From JANRKT01 sp033763355 (GTDB lineage: Bacteria; Bacteroidota; Bacteroidia; Chitinophagales; Chitinophagaceae), in assembly GCA_033763355.1 (NCBI GenBank), contig JANRKT010000374.1, forward strand, positions 1 to 23,584: a stretch of 23,584 nucleotides of DNA, given 5' to 3'. Below are positions 6,617-15,598 of the stretch, one piece after another. A program made the translations under genes and the position numbers. How positions within the stretch are numbered: position 1 is the stretch's first letter; the number at the start of each line of letters is the position of its first letter. Under the pieces are notes generated by a model. The model was not told the DNA's origin and did no database searches. It saw nothing but the letters and a program-made list of their open reading frames with translations.

Positions 6617-7876
6617 TTAAAAAACCCATCCAAGAAACAAACAACCCAATGCAATAAAAGGGGCTGGGATACGCGTAAACATCAGCAGTAAAAAAGTTCC
6701 TGTTATAACCCCAAGGTTCAGAAAGCTGATGGCTCTTCCGTCAATAATTTCAACAATAGAAATATCTTTTGTTAAAAAAAGCGTGGATGCGGTCATGATA
6801 CCGACCACGGCAGCATTAATGCCTTTTAATGAACGGTAAATAATGGTATATTTCTGCAGGTTGTTCCACACCGGATAAAAAAATAAAACAAGAAGGGCAC
6901 TGGGTAAAAAAATGGCCACCATCCCGATAATGCAACCCGATAACTGTTGTTCAATATTTCTGTCTTTCATTGCAATCCCTCCTGTAAAAGCAGCTATTGA
7001 AAACACAGGACCGGGTATGGCACGCACCATTCCTGCACCGGTTAAAAAATCTTTTTTTTCAATGCTGATGACATCCTTGTTTTTTCTTTGTATCCTTTCT
7101 GACGAAGGGCGTACTACATATTGTTCATACATCAGCGGAACAAGCACATCGCCTCCGCCAAAAACAAGGCTTCCGAAACGATAAAAGTTTTCGAATAAAT
7201 TCAGTTCAGTCCTGTATTTCCATTTTTTTGTACGGGAAGTTTCGCTAAGGATACCCGCAACCAGAAAGATGGCCAGAAAAATAATAATATTGCCCCATTT
7301 TATTTTCATTTGAGACGTGTTCACAGGGGGCAATTTTTTTATCTCTGTAAAGTTGGTAACCACTCCGCCCAGTAATATTAAAATGGGAAAAATCCATGGG
7401 GTTTTGAAAAAATAATAAGTGGTAATCATTGAAAAAACCATGATATACCTTGATACCCGGTTTCTCACCACAAGCGTAAAAGCTTTAAAAGCGGCATAGG
7501 CAAGAAACCCCACTGCCATGGGCTGAACGAATTTGAAAATATTTTCTTTAAGGGAAGTGTCGCTAATGTAGCCCACCAAAAAGGATAGGGCTCCCATTAA
7601 AATGCATGCTGGCAATATCCAGAGGATGAGCGTTAAAATGGCAAGGGGCAGCCGCCCTCTTTTATAGCCAATAAGTGTGAGTATTTGTGTTGATGATGCA
7701 CCTGGTAACAACTGGCAAAAAGCATTGTATTCAAGCAACTCCTGTTCTGATATATCCCTTCTTCGGTGAACAAAAGTTTTCATCATCATACCAAAATGCC
7801 CCTGCGGCCCGCCAAATGCAGTAATACTATGTAAGAAAACCGCTTTTAAAAAAGGTATGTGGCGTAACAGGATCAA
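6617..7876 (-). CDS. chrA: Chromate transporter family (ChrA/CHR, two-domain) membrane protein
   Basis: A 419-residue polytopic membrane protein with the duplicated CHR architecture. The first half opens with FLKAVFLHSITAFGGPQGHFGMM and the second with FYRFGSLVFGGGDVLVPLMYEQYV, each carrying the F-G-G-x-x diagnostic motif. AIPGPVFSIAAFTGG follows in the second half. CHR proteins are inner-membrane transporters, and the best studied efflux chromate. Substrate here is not shown by sequence alone. The start is TTG at 7876, directly before the conserved IRHIPFLKA-like N-terminus. The frame stays open upstream for 11 codons without an ATG, so the start is not certain. It follows the 2OG oxygenase gene by 43 bases on the same strand and may be co-transcribed. 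It is convergent with nadD. Confidence 0.87.
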   Translation of the reverse strand: MILLRHIPFLKAVFLHSITAFGGPQGHFGMMMKTFVHRRRDISEQELLEYNAFCQLLPGASSTQILTLIGYKRGRLPLAILTLILWILPACILMGALSFLVGYISDTSLKENIFKFVQPMAVGFLAYAAFKAFTLVVRNRVSRYIMVFSMITTYYFFKTPWIFPILILLGGVVTNFTEIKKLPPVNTSQMKIKWGNIIIFLAIFLVAGILSETSRTKKWKYRTELNLFENFYRFGSLVFGGGDVLVPLMYEQYVVRPSSERIQRKNKDVISIEKKDFLTGAGMVRAIPGPVFSIAAFTGGIAMKDRNIEQQLSGCIIGMVAIFLPSALLVLFFYPVWNNLQKYTIIYRSLKGINAAVVGIMTASTLFLTKDISIVEIIDGRAISFLNLGVITGTFLLLMFTRIPAPFIALGCLFLGWVF

Positions 7877-7919
7877 TGCTGTTGTGGTTTGGTGTAGCTG
7901 TATTAACCTTTAAATGTTC

Positions 7920-8864
7920 TTATTTTTTTAAACCGATTTCCCTCAGTCTTTCATCCAGGTATTCTCCTGCGGTTGCATCGGGGTATGCTTTGGGGTGTTC
8001 ATTATCAATGCAGCCCTCCAGACAGGCAAGCGACATTTCACTGCGGGGATGAAGAAAAAAGGGAATTGAAAACCTTGAAGTATGCCAGAGTTCCCTTGGC
8101 GGGTTTACTACACGGTGGGTCGTGCTCCTGAGTTTGTTGTTTGTTAATCGCTGCAGCATATCTCCCACATTCACTACTATCTGCCCCTGCAATGCCGTTA
8201 CCGGAACCCACTCATTTTGTTTGGTTAAAATTTGTAACCCTTCGGCAGAGGCGCCCACCAATAAAGTGATCAGGTTAATGTCTTCGTGCTGTTCTGCCCT
8301 TATTGCGGACTTTGGCTCATTGGTAATAGGCGGATAATGAATGGCCCTTAAAATTGAATTTCCGTTGTGAATATGCTGGTCGAAATAATTTTCGTCAAGA
8401 TTGAGGTATAGGGCTATGGCCCGCAACAATGCCTTGCCGGATTTTTCAAATGCACGGTATGCGCTGAAAAAAGTAGGGTTAAATTCTTTCATTTCGCCCA
8501 CGCTTACATTGTCCGGGTATTCTTTTTTGATGCTGTCATTGTCTTCAACCGTTTGCCCGTATTGAAAGAATTCTTTTAAATCTGCGGCAACACTGCCTTT
8601 GGCGTGTTCTCTGCCAAAAGAAGTGTAGCCCCTTTGGCCTGCAAGACCGGGAACCTCGTAATTGATTTTTTTATCAAGTGGCAGGGAAAAAAACTCCTGT
8701 GTTATCAGGTAAAGGTCTGCTATCAGGTTTTCAGGTATGCCATGGTTTTTTACGGCAACAAACCCCACATCTTCATAAGCTTTGCCCAATTGCTGAACAA
8801 ACGCTTTTTTCCTGCTGCCATCACCAGATAAAAAATCAGACAGGTCAACTGATGGAATATTCAT
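7920..8864 (-). CDS. 2-oxoglutarate/Fe(II)-dependent oxygenase, isopenicillin N synthase-like family
   Basis: A 314-residue cytoplasmic non-haem iron oxygenase. Seen in sequence: the N-terminal DIOX_N-type segment (SVDLSDFLSG, YEDVGFVAVKNHGIP), GQRGYTSFGREHAKG, and the iron triad H193-x-D195 (EQHEDINLITLL) with H250 (STTHRVVNPP). R264-x-S266 (RFSIPFF) binds the 2-oxoglutarate carboxylate in family members. All key residues are present, so it should be active. The substrate cannot be told: the family includes antibiotic, ethylene and amino-acid oxidation enzymes, and many bacterial members are uncharacterised. Start ATG at 8864. It is divergent from the DUF3089 gene across 60 bases that hold promoters for both directions. 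Confidence 0.88.
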   Translation of the reverse strand: MNIPSVDLSDFLSGDGSRKKAFVQQLGKAYEDVGFVAVKNHGIPENLIADLYLITQEFFSLPLDKKINYEVPGLAGQRGYTSFGREHAKGSVAADLKEFFQYGQTVEDNDSIKKEYPDNVSVGEMKEFNPTFFSAYRAFEKSGKALLRAIALYLNLDENYFDQHIHNGNSILRAIHYPPITNEPKSAIRAEQHEDINLITLLVGASAEGLQILTKQNEWVPVTALQGQIVVNVGDMLQRLTNNKLRSTTHRVVNPPRELWHTSRFSIPFFLHPRSEMSLACLEGCIDNEHPKAYPDATAGEYLDERLREIGLKK

Positions 8865-8878
8865 TGTATAAAATTTAG

Positions 8879-8906
8879 TTGCGAAAATTTACAAAACTTA
8901 TTTTTG
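8879..8906 (+). promoter_or_regulatory. Bacteroidota-type promoter for the DUF3089 gene
   Basis: TTG (8879-8881), 17 bases, then TATTTTTG (8899-8906), an exact match to the -33 TTG / -7 TAnnTTTG consensus of Bacteroidota housekeeping sigma factors. It would start transcription about 10 bases before the ATG at 8925, giving a very short leader. Confidence 0.6.
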
Positions 8907-8921
8907 GGCTGAAAGTACAAA
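8892..8921 (-). promoter_or_regulatory. Possible promoter for the 2OG oxygenase gene
   Basis: On the minus strand TTTG (8921-8918) is followed after 17 bases by TAAGTTTTG (8900-8892), one base off the TAnnTTTG consensus. It overlaps the opposite-facing promoter, so the two genes may compete for polymerase or share control. Confidence 0.4.
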
Positions 8922-8924
8922 CTA

Positions 8925-9968
8925 ATGCCGCATTCTCGTATCACCGGAAAGCTGATTTTCGTCATATTATCAGTCCTCTTTGTCGTTTCCTGTTCACCAG
9001 CCTATATGAAGTTTACAGGCGGATATCACTTTAAAAGTTATGACGGAAGGCCAGACTATTCCAATCCTGACTATTGGGCGGCCCACCCGTACAAAAAAGA
9101 CCCTGCTGATAGCATTCCGGCACCGTTAATATCAAATACCATTGACAGCGCCGTTGATGTTTTTTTTCTTCACCCCACTACTTATACCAAAACCCCCCAG
9201 GCGCAAAAATACAATGCAGATATTGATGATTCTGTTTTAAATGCCAAAACAGATTATACCACCATTTTATACCAGGCCAGTGTATTTAATGAAAGTTGCC
9301 GGGTGTTTGCGCCACGATACCGCCAGGCCAACCTCAGCATGTATTTTCACAAAGACACTGCGGAAGCAATGAGTGCATTTAACCTTGCATATGAAGACAT
9401 TAAGACAGCATTTCAATATTATCTTGACCACTTCAACCACGGCCGCCCCATTATTATAGCTTCGCATAGCCAGGGAACCACACATGCCAAGAGGCTGCTT
9501 AAAGAGTTTTTTGAAAACAAAACCTTGTATAACAAATTGGTTTGTGCTTATATTATCGGGATAGCAGTAGAGAAAGATTATTTCTCTACCATCCCCTTGT
9601 GTAAAGACTCAATGAGTACAGGCTGCTTTATCAGCTGGCGCACTTTCAGAACAGGGTACATTGAAAAAAAATACATCAGGAATGAAAAATTTGAAGCTGC
9701 TGTTGTAAACCCGCTTTTGTGGACAAGTACAAACGAATACGCCCCCGAAAGCATGAACAGGGGAGCGGTGTTATTGAAATTCAATAAAGTGTACCCCCAC
9801 ACCAACGATGCTGTTATACATGGCAATATCCTCTGGATCAGCAAACCACGTTTTCCTTTTGGTTTTGTAGTGAAAAGTAAAAATTACCATGCCGGAGATA
9901 TTAATTTGTTTTATCTCAACATCAGAAAAAATATAAAAGACAGGATTGCTGCATTCTGGAAAAAATAA
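8925..9968 (+). CDS. DUF3089 alpha/beta-hydrolase-like lipoprotein
   Basis: A 347-residue protein with a lipoprotein signal peptide: a basic N-terminus, hydrophobic LIFVILSVLFV, then the lipobox VVSC with C23 as the lipidated residue. It is probably anchored in the outer or inner membrane. Family hallmarks of DUF3089 are present: VDVFFLHPTTYT (residues 77-88), CRVFAPRYRQANLSMYF (125-141), and the nucleophile elbow IIIASHSQGTTHAKRL with S182 as the candidate catalytic Ser. The usual first Gly of G-x-S-x-G is Ser. Members are lipase/esterase-like by fold but lack a known substrate. It starts at an ATG 60 bases from the divergent oxygenase gene and is followed 12 bases later by a membrane protein, which suggests a two-gene operon. 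Confidence 0.85.
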   Translation: MPHSRITGKLIFVILSVLFVVSCSPAYMKFTGGYHFKSYDGRPDYSNPDYWAAHPYKKDPADSIPAPLISNTIDSAVDVFFLHPTTYTKTPQAQKYNADIDDSVLNAKTDYTTILYQASVFNESCRVFAPRYRQANLSMYFHKDTAEAMSAFNLAYEDIKTAFQYYLDHFNHGRPIIIASHSQGTTHAKRLLKEFFENKTLYNKLVCAYIIGIAVEKDYFSTIPLCKDSMSTGCFISWRTFRTGYIEKKYIRNEKFEAAVVNPLLWTSTNEYAPESMNRGAVLLKFNKVYPHTNDAVIHGNILWISKPRFPFGFVVKSKNYHAGDINLFYLNIRKNIKDRIAAFWKK

Positions 9969-9980
9969 CCACTACCCAAC

Positions 9981-11612
9981 ATGAAAAAAATTATTGCTTT
10001 TCTAAATACAGCATATGCTTCGTGGATTTGTATTTTACTTGCCCTGTCTGTAAGAATAATACAGGTGGCATTTGTTTCTTTTATCGGGAGGGACAAAGCC
10101 ATGCAGTTGCTGATGGCCAAAAACTATCTGGAGGGGAACGGATTTACCATCACCAAATATTTTATTCAGAATCCTGATCAGCCATATTTTGATCCTGCTC
10201 CCATGTGGCCTCCGGGGTATTCATTTATTATGGCAATATTGTTCAGGCTGTTTAAAAGCGACTATTACTTGTCAGTATTGGTTTTTGAAACTGTTGTTGC
10301 AGCGCTTTTCATCTGGTCATTCCGGCGGTTGTGCAAACAGCTCCGGTTTCCGAAGCATGTGGTAAACCTGATGACCCTTGTTGCAGGCGCATTTCATTAT
10401 GTATGTTTTATAGAATCTTACGTAACAGATGGAGCAGCACTTGCTTTTTTATTGTTTGCCTTTACAGGATGCCTTTCGCTTTTGCAGAGGCCGGAAGATT
10501 TTTCAAAGGCCATGTGTATTGGCATAGGTGTATTACTGGCTGTACCCGCCTTGTTAAGGTACATGTATGTTCCCGTTGTAATTTTGCTGCCCTTTTATCT
10601 TATAAATGCAGGTTTCAGCAGCAAACAAAAGCAATTGCTGCAAAAGGCATTGATTACCGGAGCAACAACCATCATACTGGTTTTTGGAATGATGCTCTGG
10701 ATAAAATATTCAAGCGGAAGGATGGGGTACATTAAAGAAACCGGCAGCGGAATATTTCCCGGTAATTTTTTATACTGGCACCCTGCATTACTTTCTTCTT
10801 TCTTTAATACCAATTTTGCCGGCATGCAAATAAGTAAACTAACCCATATCCGCCTGCAGGATGTAGCCCGTGTATTTGAAATATTGGGAATGGTTTTATC
10901 AGCTGCTGTTATTGCCCTGCTTGTTTTGCGGCGAAAGAAGGTTTCAGCCCAGCTTAAACAACCTGTATTATCTCATTTTTTTAAAGCAGGTATTTTACTA
11001 ACACTGGCAATCTATATAGTGCTTATTACCCTTACCCTTACCAACAAACCGCAGGAAATGGCCAACGGCAACTGGAATTATATTTACGGGGCAAGGTATT
11101 ATGCATTTGTGCATGTTTTTGTTCAGTTGTGTTTTGTTGCATTGCTTGTTCATACTGCGGCATGGAAGAAGATACTATTTTATAAAGTTACCGCCTGGCT
11201 GCTGATATTGGTTTTGTCTTTTGAAACCCTTCATGGCATTTATTTCTCAGCAAAGGTGGCGTTACATTTCACTGATCTTAAAAGCAAAAGGTCGCAGGAG
11301 CATGATTATCGTTTTTTTGTAAACTTTGTAAAGCAGCTTAAACAGGAAAACCCCCGTAAAAAAATTATAGCGGCCTCTACGGATGAATTTTTTATGAGCA
11401 TGGCAGTATTAATGGGGGAAAAAGGGGTTTATGACCCTTATGAATTAAATATACAGCTGCCACAGGTAAGGGAGGAATGTATATTGATTGCAGCCATAAA
11501 TGAAAAACAAACAGAAGAGTTTCGCTCTTTTCTTTCACAACCGGATATAAAATACCTCAGCACACAATCCGGGGTTAGTTTTTATATGCAGAAACTTCCG
11601 GCTGTGCAATAG
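9981..11612 (+). CDS. Multi-pass membrane protein, GT-C (PMT_2/GT39-like) glycosyltransferase candidate
   Basis: A 543-residue integral membrane protein with roughly ten hydrophobic segments spread over residues ~1-420 and a soluble C-terminal tail (~430-543). After the first membrane helix comes FIGRDKAMQLLMAKNYLEGNGFT, then a loop ending DPAPMWPPGYSFIMAILFRL. This is the layout of PMT_2/ArnT-type GT-C enzymes, where an acidic residue in the first periplasmic loop is catalytic, and the Asp of GRDKA or of FDPAP is the candidate. GT-C members move sugars from polyprenyl-phosphate carriers to lipid or protein acceptors outside the inner membrane. The assignment is by layout, not by a firm motif. 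It follows the DUF3089 lipoprotein gene by 12 bases, so both may act on envelope glycolipid or lipoprotein. Confidence 0.6.
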   Translation: MKKIIAFLNTAYASWICILLALSVRIIQVAFVSFIGRDKAMQLLMAKNYLEGNGFTITKYFIQNPDQPYFDPAPMWPPGYSFIMAILFRLFKSDYYLSVLVFETVVAALFIWSFRRLCKQLRFPKHVVNLMTLVAGAFHYVCFIESYVTDGAALAFLLFAFTGCLSLLQRPEDFSKAMCIGIGVLLAVPALLRYMYVPVVILLPFYLINAGFSSKQKQLLQKALITGATTIILVFGMMLWIKYSSGRMGYIKETGSGIFPGNFLYWHPALLSSFFNTNFAGMQISKLTHIRLQDVARVFEILGMVLSAAVIALLVLRRKKVSAQLKQPVLSHFFKAGILLTLAIYIVLITLTLTNKPQEMANGNWNYIYGARYYAFVHVFVQLCFVALLVHTAAWKKILFYKVTAWLLILVLSFETLHGIYFSAKVALHFTDLKSKRSQEHDYRFFVNFVKQLKQENPRKKIIAASTDEFFMSMAVLMGEKGVYDPYELNIQLPQVREECILIAAINEKQTEEFRSFLSQPDIKYLSTQSGVSFYMQKLPAVQ

Positions 11613-11713
11613 CTGATTCACGCTGTTGTTAATTATTAAATCATTGACCGGGCTGATGGAAGTCATACCTTTATGGTAAGGGACAATTTAGTTTTATTGC
11701 TTAAAAATGCAGT

Positions 11714-12538
11714 ATGAAGACCCTTATTGTACCTACTGATTTTTCCCCCATTGCAACCAATGCCATGAACTATGCGGTTGATATGGCCCTTTCCATTAAC
11801 GCAAGTGTTTTGCTGCTGCATGTGTACCAGGTGCCGGTAACATTCAGTGAAGTTCCTGTGACGGTTGTTACTGTTGAAGAAATGAAAAAGATGAGTGAAG
11901 AAAAGCTCGAAGAGTTAAAACAGGGAATAAAAAAAAACACTGCAGGGAAAATAAAAGTATATACCGAAGCAAGGCTTGGAGATGTAGTGGATGAAATTGA
12001 AGCTTTGTGCAAATCTATTCAGCCCTTTGCAGTAATCATGGGCACCAAAGGGGCAAGTGTGGTGGAAAGGCTTTTCCTGGGCAGCAGCACATTAACTGCT
12101 ATACGCCATCTTACATGGCCTGTCATTATTGTTCCTCCCGGCGCCACATTTAATGGCATAAGAAAAATTGGTTTTGCATGCGATTTTAAAAAAGTAGTAG
12201 AAACCACACCGGTTAAATTTATAAAAGATGTGGTGAAAGAATTTAACGCCGAACTGCATGTGCTGAATGTGGACTATAACAATAAACAGTTCACTCCCGC
12301 TACTCCCGAAGAATCTTTGTTGCTGCATACTATGCTTGAGGAATTAAAACCCGGATACCACTTTATAAACAACCCCAATGTAGAAGAAGGCATCAACAAA
12401 TTTGCAGAAGAAAACAGCCTGGGATTGATTATCGTAATTCCTAAAAAGCACAAAATGCTTGATGGTTTATTTCAGAAAAGCCACAGCAAGGAATTTGCTT
12501 TTCATTCGCACATACCTATTTTGGCAGTACATGAATAG
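11714..12538 (+). CDS. Tandem-domain universal stress protein (UspA family)
   Basis: A 274-residue cytoplasmic protein with two Usp domains. The first (residues ~1-145) opens with KTLIVPTDFSPIATNAMNYA and carries a complete ATP-binding motif G-x2-G-x9-G-S in MGTKGASVVERLFLGSST, followed by WPVIIVPP. The second (~150-274) opens with GIRKIGFACDFKKV and ends KSHSKEFAFHSHIPILAVHE. Its nucleotide loop (PKKHKMLDGLFQKSHS) has lost the glycines, so only the first domain is expected to bind ATP. Such tandem UspA proteins are abundant in Bacteroidota and are linked to starvation or redox stress, but no specific role can be read here. Its stop is 8 bases from the stop of the convergent TPR-CHAT gene. 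Confidence 0.92.
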   Translation: MKTLIVPTDFSPIATNAMNYAVDMALSINASVLLLHVYQVPVTFSEVPVTVVTVEEMKKMSEEKLEELKQGIKKNTAGKIKVYTEARLGDVVDEIEALCKSIQPFAVIMGTKGASVVERLFLGSSTLTAIRHLTWPVIIVPPGATFNGIRKIGFACDFKKVVETTPVKFIKDVVKEFNAELHVLNVDYNNKQFTPATPEESLLLHTMLEELKPGYHFINNPNVEEGINKFAEENSLGLIIVIPKKHKMLDGLFQKSHSKEFAFHSHIPILAVHE

Positions 12539-12546
12539 CAATGGTA

Positions 12547-15399
12547 CTACTCAATCAGGACAAACGCTGCCCAGTAAAAAGGGGCATATTTTTTACGCAT
12601 ATCAGCCTGCGCCTGTGTAAAGGACTGGCTGATGCTTTTTCCCTTCATCCAATAAGAGTAGAATGATGTCATCAATTCAGACGTTTCTTTATCCGGCACC
12701 TGCCAGAGGCTTACAATCATTTTTTTTACACCAGCCATTTTAAAAGCCCTTTGCAAGCCAAAAACCCCTTCACTCCCTTTCACCTCACCCAACGCAGTTT
12801 CGCAGGCGCTGAGCACAACCAGTTCGGTATTGCTTAAATTCAATTGGGAGATTTCATAAGCAGTAGCAATTCCGTCTTCCACTCCTTCTACAGGTATTTT
12901 GCCGCTCCAGGCATAATTGCCACCGGCTAATATCAATCCGCTTCTGAGCAAAGGATCATCGGCTAAGGTGTAGGTATTCCCCTGGTCAGCATCTTTTTCT
13001 TTTTTTCCTTTATCCGGCTCAGGCAAAAAGAAACCATGTGTTGCGATATGCAGTATTTGCGTAGGGTTATCACCGAGGGCCTTCAGGTTTTCTTCAGAAG
13101 CAAATGCCTGGGTAAATATTTTGGCTGTCACCCTGTTTTGATCAAAGAGTTGTCTGATTTTATCTATCTCTGTTGCTGTTCCTGGAAGGTTAACCCATGT
13201 ACCACCCCCTGTACCACGGTTCTGTGCTGTATAAATGGCGGTAGAAATATTTTCTTTTTCGGGCGGGTTTGTTTTTTGTTTTATCAGCTGCAGGCTATCT
13301 ATAGTAAATTTTGCATCACCGAATAAAGTTATGCTTTGTGGTTGGATGGTTCCCCTGTCTTCTGAACGCAATGCCACCTGCCTTGTGCTGGTGTACTGAG
13401 TAAGCTGGTATTTATCCATTAGCATCTTTGTGCTATCTAACGGCAATGCATGAAAAGCAATACTGTATAATTTACCGGCAGGGGAATAGAAAATTTTCTT
13501 TACGCTTTTTAAATAAGGCTCCAGCGGCTCCCATATTAATTTATATAAGTCTGTTCCCAATGAAACACCGCTTGTATTTATTACTTCGCCGCCGCGGTAA
13601 AAGCTGCTGACCATGCTGATTGCGGTTTTACCGGCTTTATCAAAGAGTTGCTGCAATTGTTTTTCCTCACAAAGAGGCACAAACTCAGGAGCATCCTTAT
13701 TTTTAAGCAATACATAAGCGGCATATATCACACTGTCTGTCCATTTTTTATTATATAGTTTAAACCGGACAAACTCAATTGCTGCTTCACCCCGCTGCAA
13801 ATTTTTCTGTACATCCTGTAAGGTAATTTGCAATACAGCTTGCTGGTTGCGGAAAGCAGATGACGCACGGCTTAATTCTTTTTCTAATTCTTCTGTTCTG
13901 GTTTCTACCTGTTTTAAGTCAGCCCTTCTTTTAGTAACAGGCTTGGCGTATTGTTTTGTCAGGATGTTTTTACTTTTTTGCCAGTCATTCAGCAACTGCT
14001 GAACGGCCGTGTCAGGATTTTGTCGTATTGAAGCCAGTATATTTCTGGTGTCAGCAAGGGTGAGGGATTTAAAAACAAGCTGCTGATTAAAGTTATTTAT
14101 GCGGATTGAAGAAGAGGCTTTACGGTAATTGTAGATAAAACTATTGTTGTATTCGTTTATCAGGATCTTGTTTTTAATGTAATTGCCTTTTTCTTTTTCA
14201 GAAAGGACAGTAAAATTATTTTTTAAGTTGCTTAAATCAATCTGATTGCTCAAAAGCTTAAGTTGTTCAGCCCTTTCATACTGCCCCATTCTTTCATACA
14301 AATCTGCCATGTTGTCAAGATTAATGGCATAAGACGGGTGAGTTTCACCCAACACTTTTTTCAATAAATCTTTCGCCTGTATAAACAGCGATTCGGCCTT
14401 TTCATGCTGTCCCACAGTTCTATACAATACGGCCAGGTTGTTCAGACTATTGGCATAATTGGGGTGGTTTTCTCCCAATACCTTTCTGTTAATTTCATTT
14501 GCCTGGATATACAATGTTTCAGCCTTTTCAAACCGGCCCATGGTTTTATATAACGCCGCCAGGTTGTTCAGACTTTGTGCATAATCAGTATTGGATTCTC
14601 CCAACACTTTTTTTCTTATCTCCATGGCCCGTGTAAACAGTTGTTCAGCTTTTTCATATTGGCCCATGCTATTGTACAATACAGCCAGGTTATTAAGGCT
14701 GATGGCATACCCGGGATGGTCTTCTCCGTACTGTTTTTTCCTGATCTCATTAGCCTGGATGTATAGCGGTTCTGCTTTTTCATACTGGCCCATTTCATTA
14801 TACAATGTCGCCAGGTTGCTCAGGCATATGGCATAAGTAGGATGGTTTTCGCCCAACAGTTTCTTGTGAATTTCCTTTCCCTGTATCATTAGCGGCTCGG
14901 CCTTTTCGTATCTTCCCATCAGGTGGTATATAACCCCGAGGCTAATCAGGGAATTGGCATACCCCCCGTGTTTTTCGCCAAATGCTTTTCTCTGGATATC
15001 CCTTGCTTGTAAATACAGCTGTTCGGTCTTTGCATAAAGGCCCATTTTACTATATAAATCTGCCAGTTCGCTCAGACTAAATGCATAGCTGGTGTGGTTT
15101 TCACCAAACAGTTTTTTCCTGATCTCATTTGAGTGGATCAAAGGTGGTTCAGCCTTTTCATAAAGGCCCATTTCATTATACAAAAACCCCAGGTTGTGGA
15201 GGCTGGTGGCATAATTAATATGATTTCCTCCAAACTCTTTATTTGCAGCGATAACCGCTTTTTCCCCAATCGTTGCAGCTTTCTCAAATTCTCCTCTCTT
15301 ATAGCAGAGAGAGAGGCTGTCAGTTAACTCCTTCCATGTTTGCGAAAAGCAGGGAGTGAAAATAAAAAATAGCAGTATGGCTGTAACGAAAAACTTCAT
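12547..15399 (-). CDS. Exported TPR-CHAT protein, paralogue 1 (8 TPR units)
   Basis: A 950-residue protein in four parts. A signal peptide (MKFFVTAILLFFIFTPCFSQ) directs export. Eight consecutive 42-residue kinesin-light-chain-type TPRs (residues ~55-395) follow the pattern G-E-x-H-P-x-Y-A-x-S-L-x-N-L-A-x-L-Y-x-x-M-G-x-Y-E-K-A-E. A charged helical linker (~395-620) includes RGEAAIEFVRF, common just before CHAT domains. The C-terminal CHAT domain is a caspase-like peptidase fold with the dyad intact: H788 in HIATHGFF and C866 in LSACETALG. The substrate is unknown. Characterised CHAT proteins such as Csx29 and HetF act in the cytoplasm, so the signal peptide is notable. This is the last gene of the tandem set. 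A hairpin with a T-tract lies upstream, so it may have its own promoter. It is convergent with the Usp gene. Confidence 0.9.
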   Translation of the reverse strand: MKFFVTAILLFFIFTPCFSQTWKELTDSLSLCYKRGEFEKAATIGEKAVIAANKEFGGNHINYATSLHNLGFLYNEMGLYEKAEPPLIHSNEIRKKLFGENHTSYAFSLSELADLYSKMGLYAKTEQLYLQARDIQRKAFGEKHGGYANSLISLGVIYHLMGRYEKAEPLMIQGKEIHKKLLGENHPTYAICLSNLATLYNEMGQYEKAEPLYIQANEIRKKQYGEDHPGYAISLNNLAVLYNSMGQYEKAEQLFTRAMEIRKKVLGESNTDYAQSLNNLAALYKTMGRFEKAETLYIQANEINRKVLGENHPNYANSLNNLAVLYRTVGQHEKAESLFIQAKDLLKKVLGETHPSYAINLDNMADLYERMGQYERAEQLKLLSNQIDLSNLKNNFTVLSEKEKGNYIKNKILINEYNNSFIYNYRKASSSIRINNFNQQLVFKSLTLADTRNILASIRQNPDTAVQQLLNDWQKSKNILTKQYAKPVTKRRADLKQVETRTEELEKELSRASSAFRNQQAVLQITLQDVQKNLQRGEAAIEFVRFKLYNKKWTDSVIYAAYVLLKNKDAPEFVPLCEEKQLQQLFDKAGKTAISMVSSFYRGGEVINTSGVSLGTDLYKLIWEPLEPYLKSVKKIFYSPAGKLYSIAFHALPLDSTKMLMDKYQLTQYTSTRQVALRSEDRGTIQPQSITLFGDAKFTIDSLQLIKQKTNPPEKENISTAIYTAQNRGTGGGTWVNLPGTATEIDKIRQLFDQNRVTAKIFTQAFASEENLKALGDNPTQILHIATHGFFLPEPDKGKKEKDADQGNTYTLADDPLLRSGLILAGGNYAWSGKIPVEGVEDGIATAYEISQLNLSNTELVVLSACETALGEVKGSEGVFGLQRAFKMAGVKKMIVSLWQVPDKETSELMTSFYSYWMKGKSISQSFTQAQADMRKKYAPFYWAAFVLIE

Positions 15400-15472
15400 G
15401 GCGACTATACGGCGGATATTTTTTTGAACTTATGAAATGCCTGCAGCAGAGGCACTACTTAATCTAAGGTAT

Positions 15473-15503
15473 AAAAAAAGAAGCCCAAACAACAGGCCCT
15501 TTT
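15473..15503 (-). terminator. Possible intrinsic terminator upstream of TPR-CHAT paralogue 1
   Basis: Read on the minus strand: AAAAGGGCC, an 8-base loop, GGGCTTC, then TTTTTTT. The stem needs two G-T pairs. It sits after the asnS-tail relic and before the paralogue 1 start, so it would stop read-through from paralogue 2. Confidence 0.35.
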
Positions 15504-15527
15504 ATTTCATTTTTCAATCTTTACTCC

Positions 15528-15598
15528 CGAAACCCGGCACTACCCGGCATCCGGGAAAAGAAATTGCACCCCGGATATTGTTATACAGGTAGCAATAC
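15528..15598 (-). pseudogene. Relic of the asnS 3-prime end, decayed copy
   Basis: Starting directly after the stop codon of paralogue 2, the minus strand reads CTACCTGTATAACAATATCC and then a stretch that aligns with the last ~20 codons of asnS. Translated, it gives NNIRGAISFP and is then frameshifted, where intact asnS has GNIRDVIAFP. It also aligns closely with the better preserved relic at 19973-20040. No start codon or promoter belongs to it. It marks the junction of a tandem duplication. Confidence 0.7.

Noticed and set aside
10331..10735. 134-codon plus-strand frame inside the GT-C-like gene
   Set aside because: It is an alternative frame of a continuous multi-pass membrane protein, with Cys/Arg-rich out-of-frame composition.
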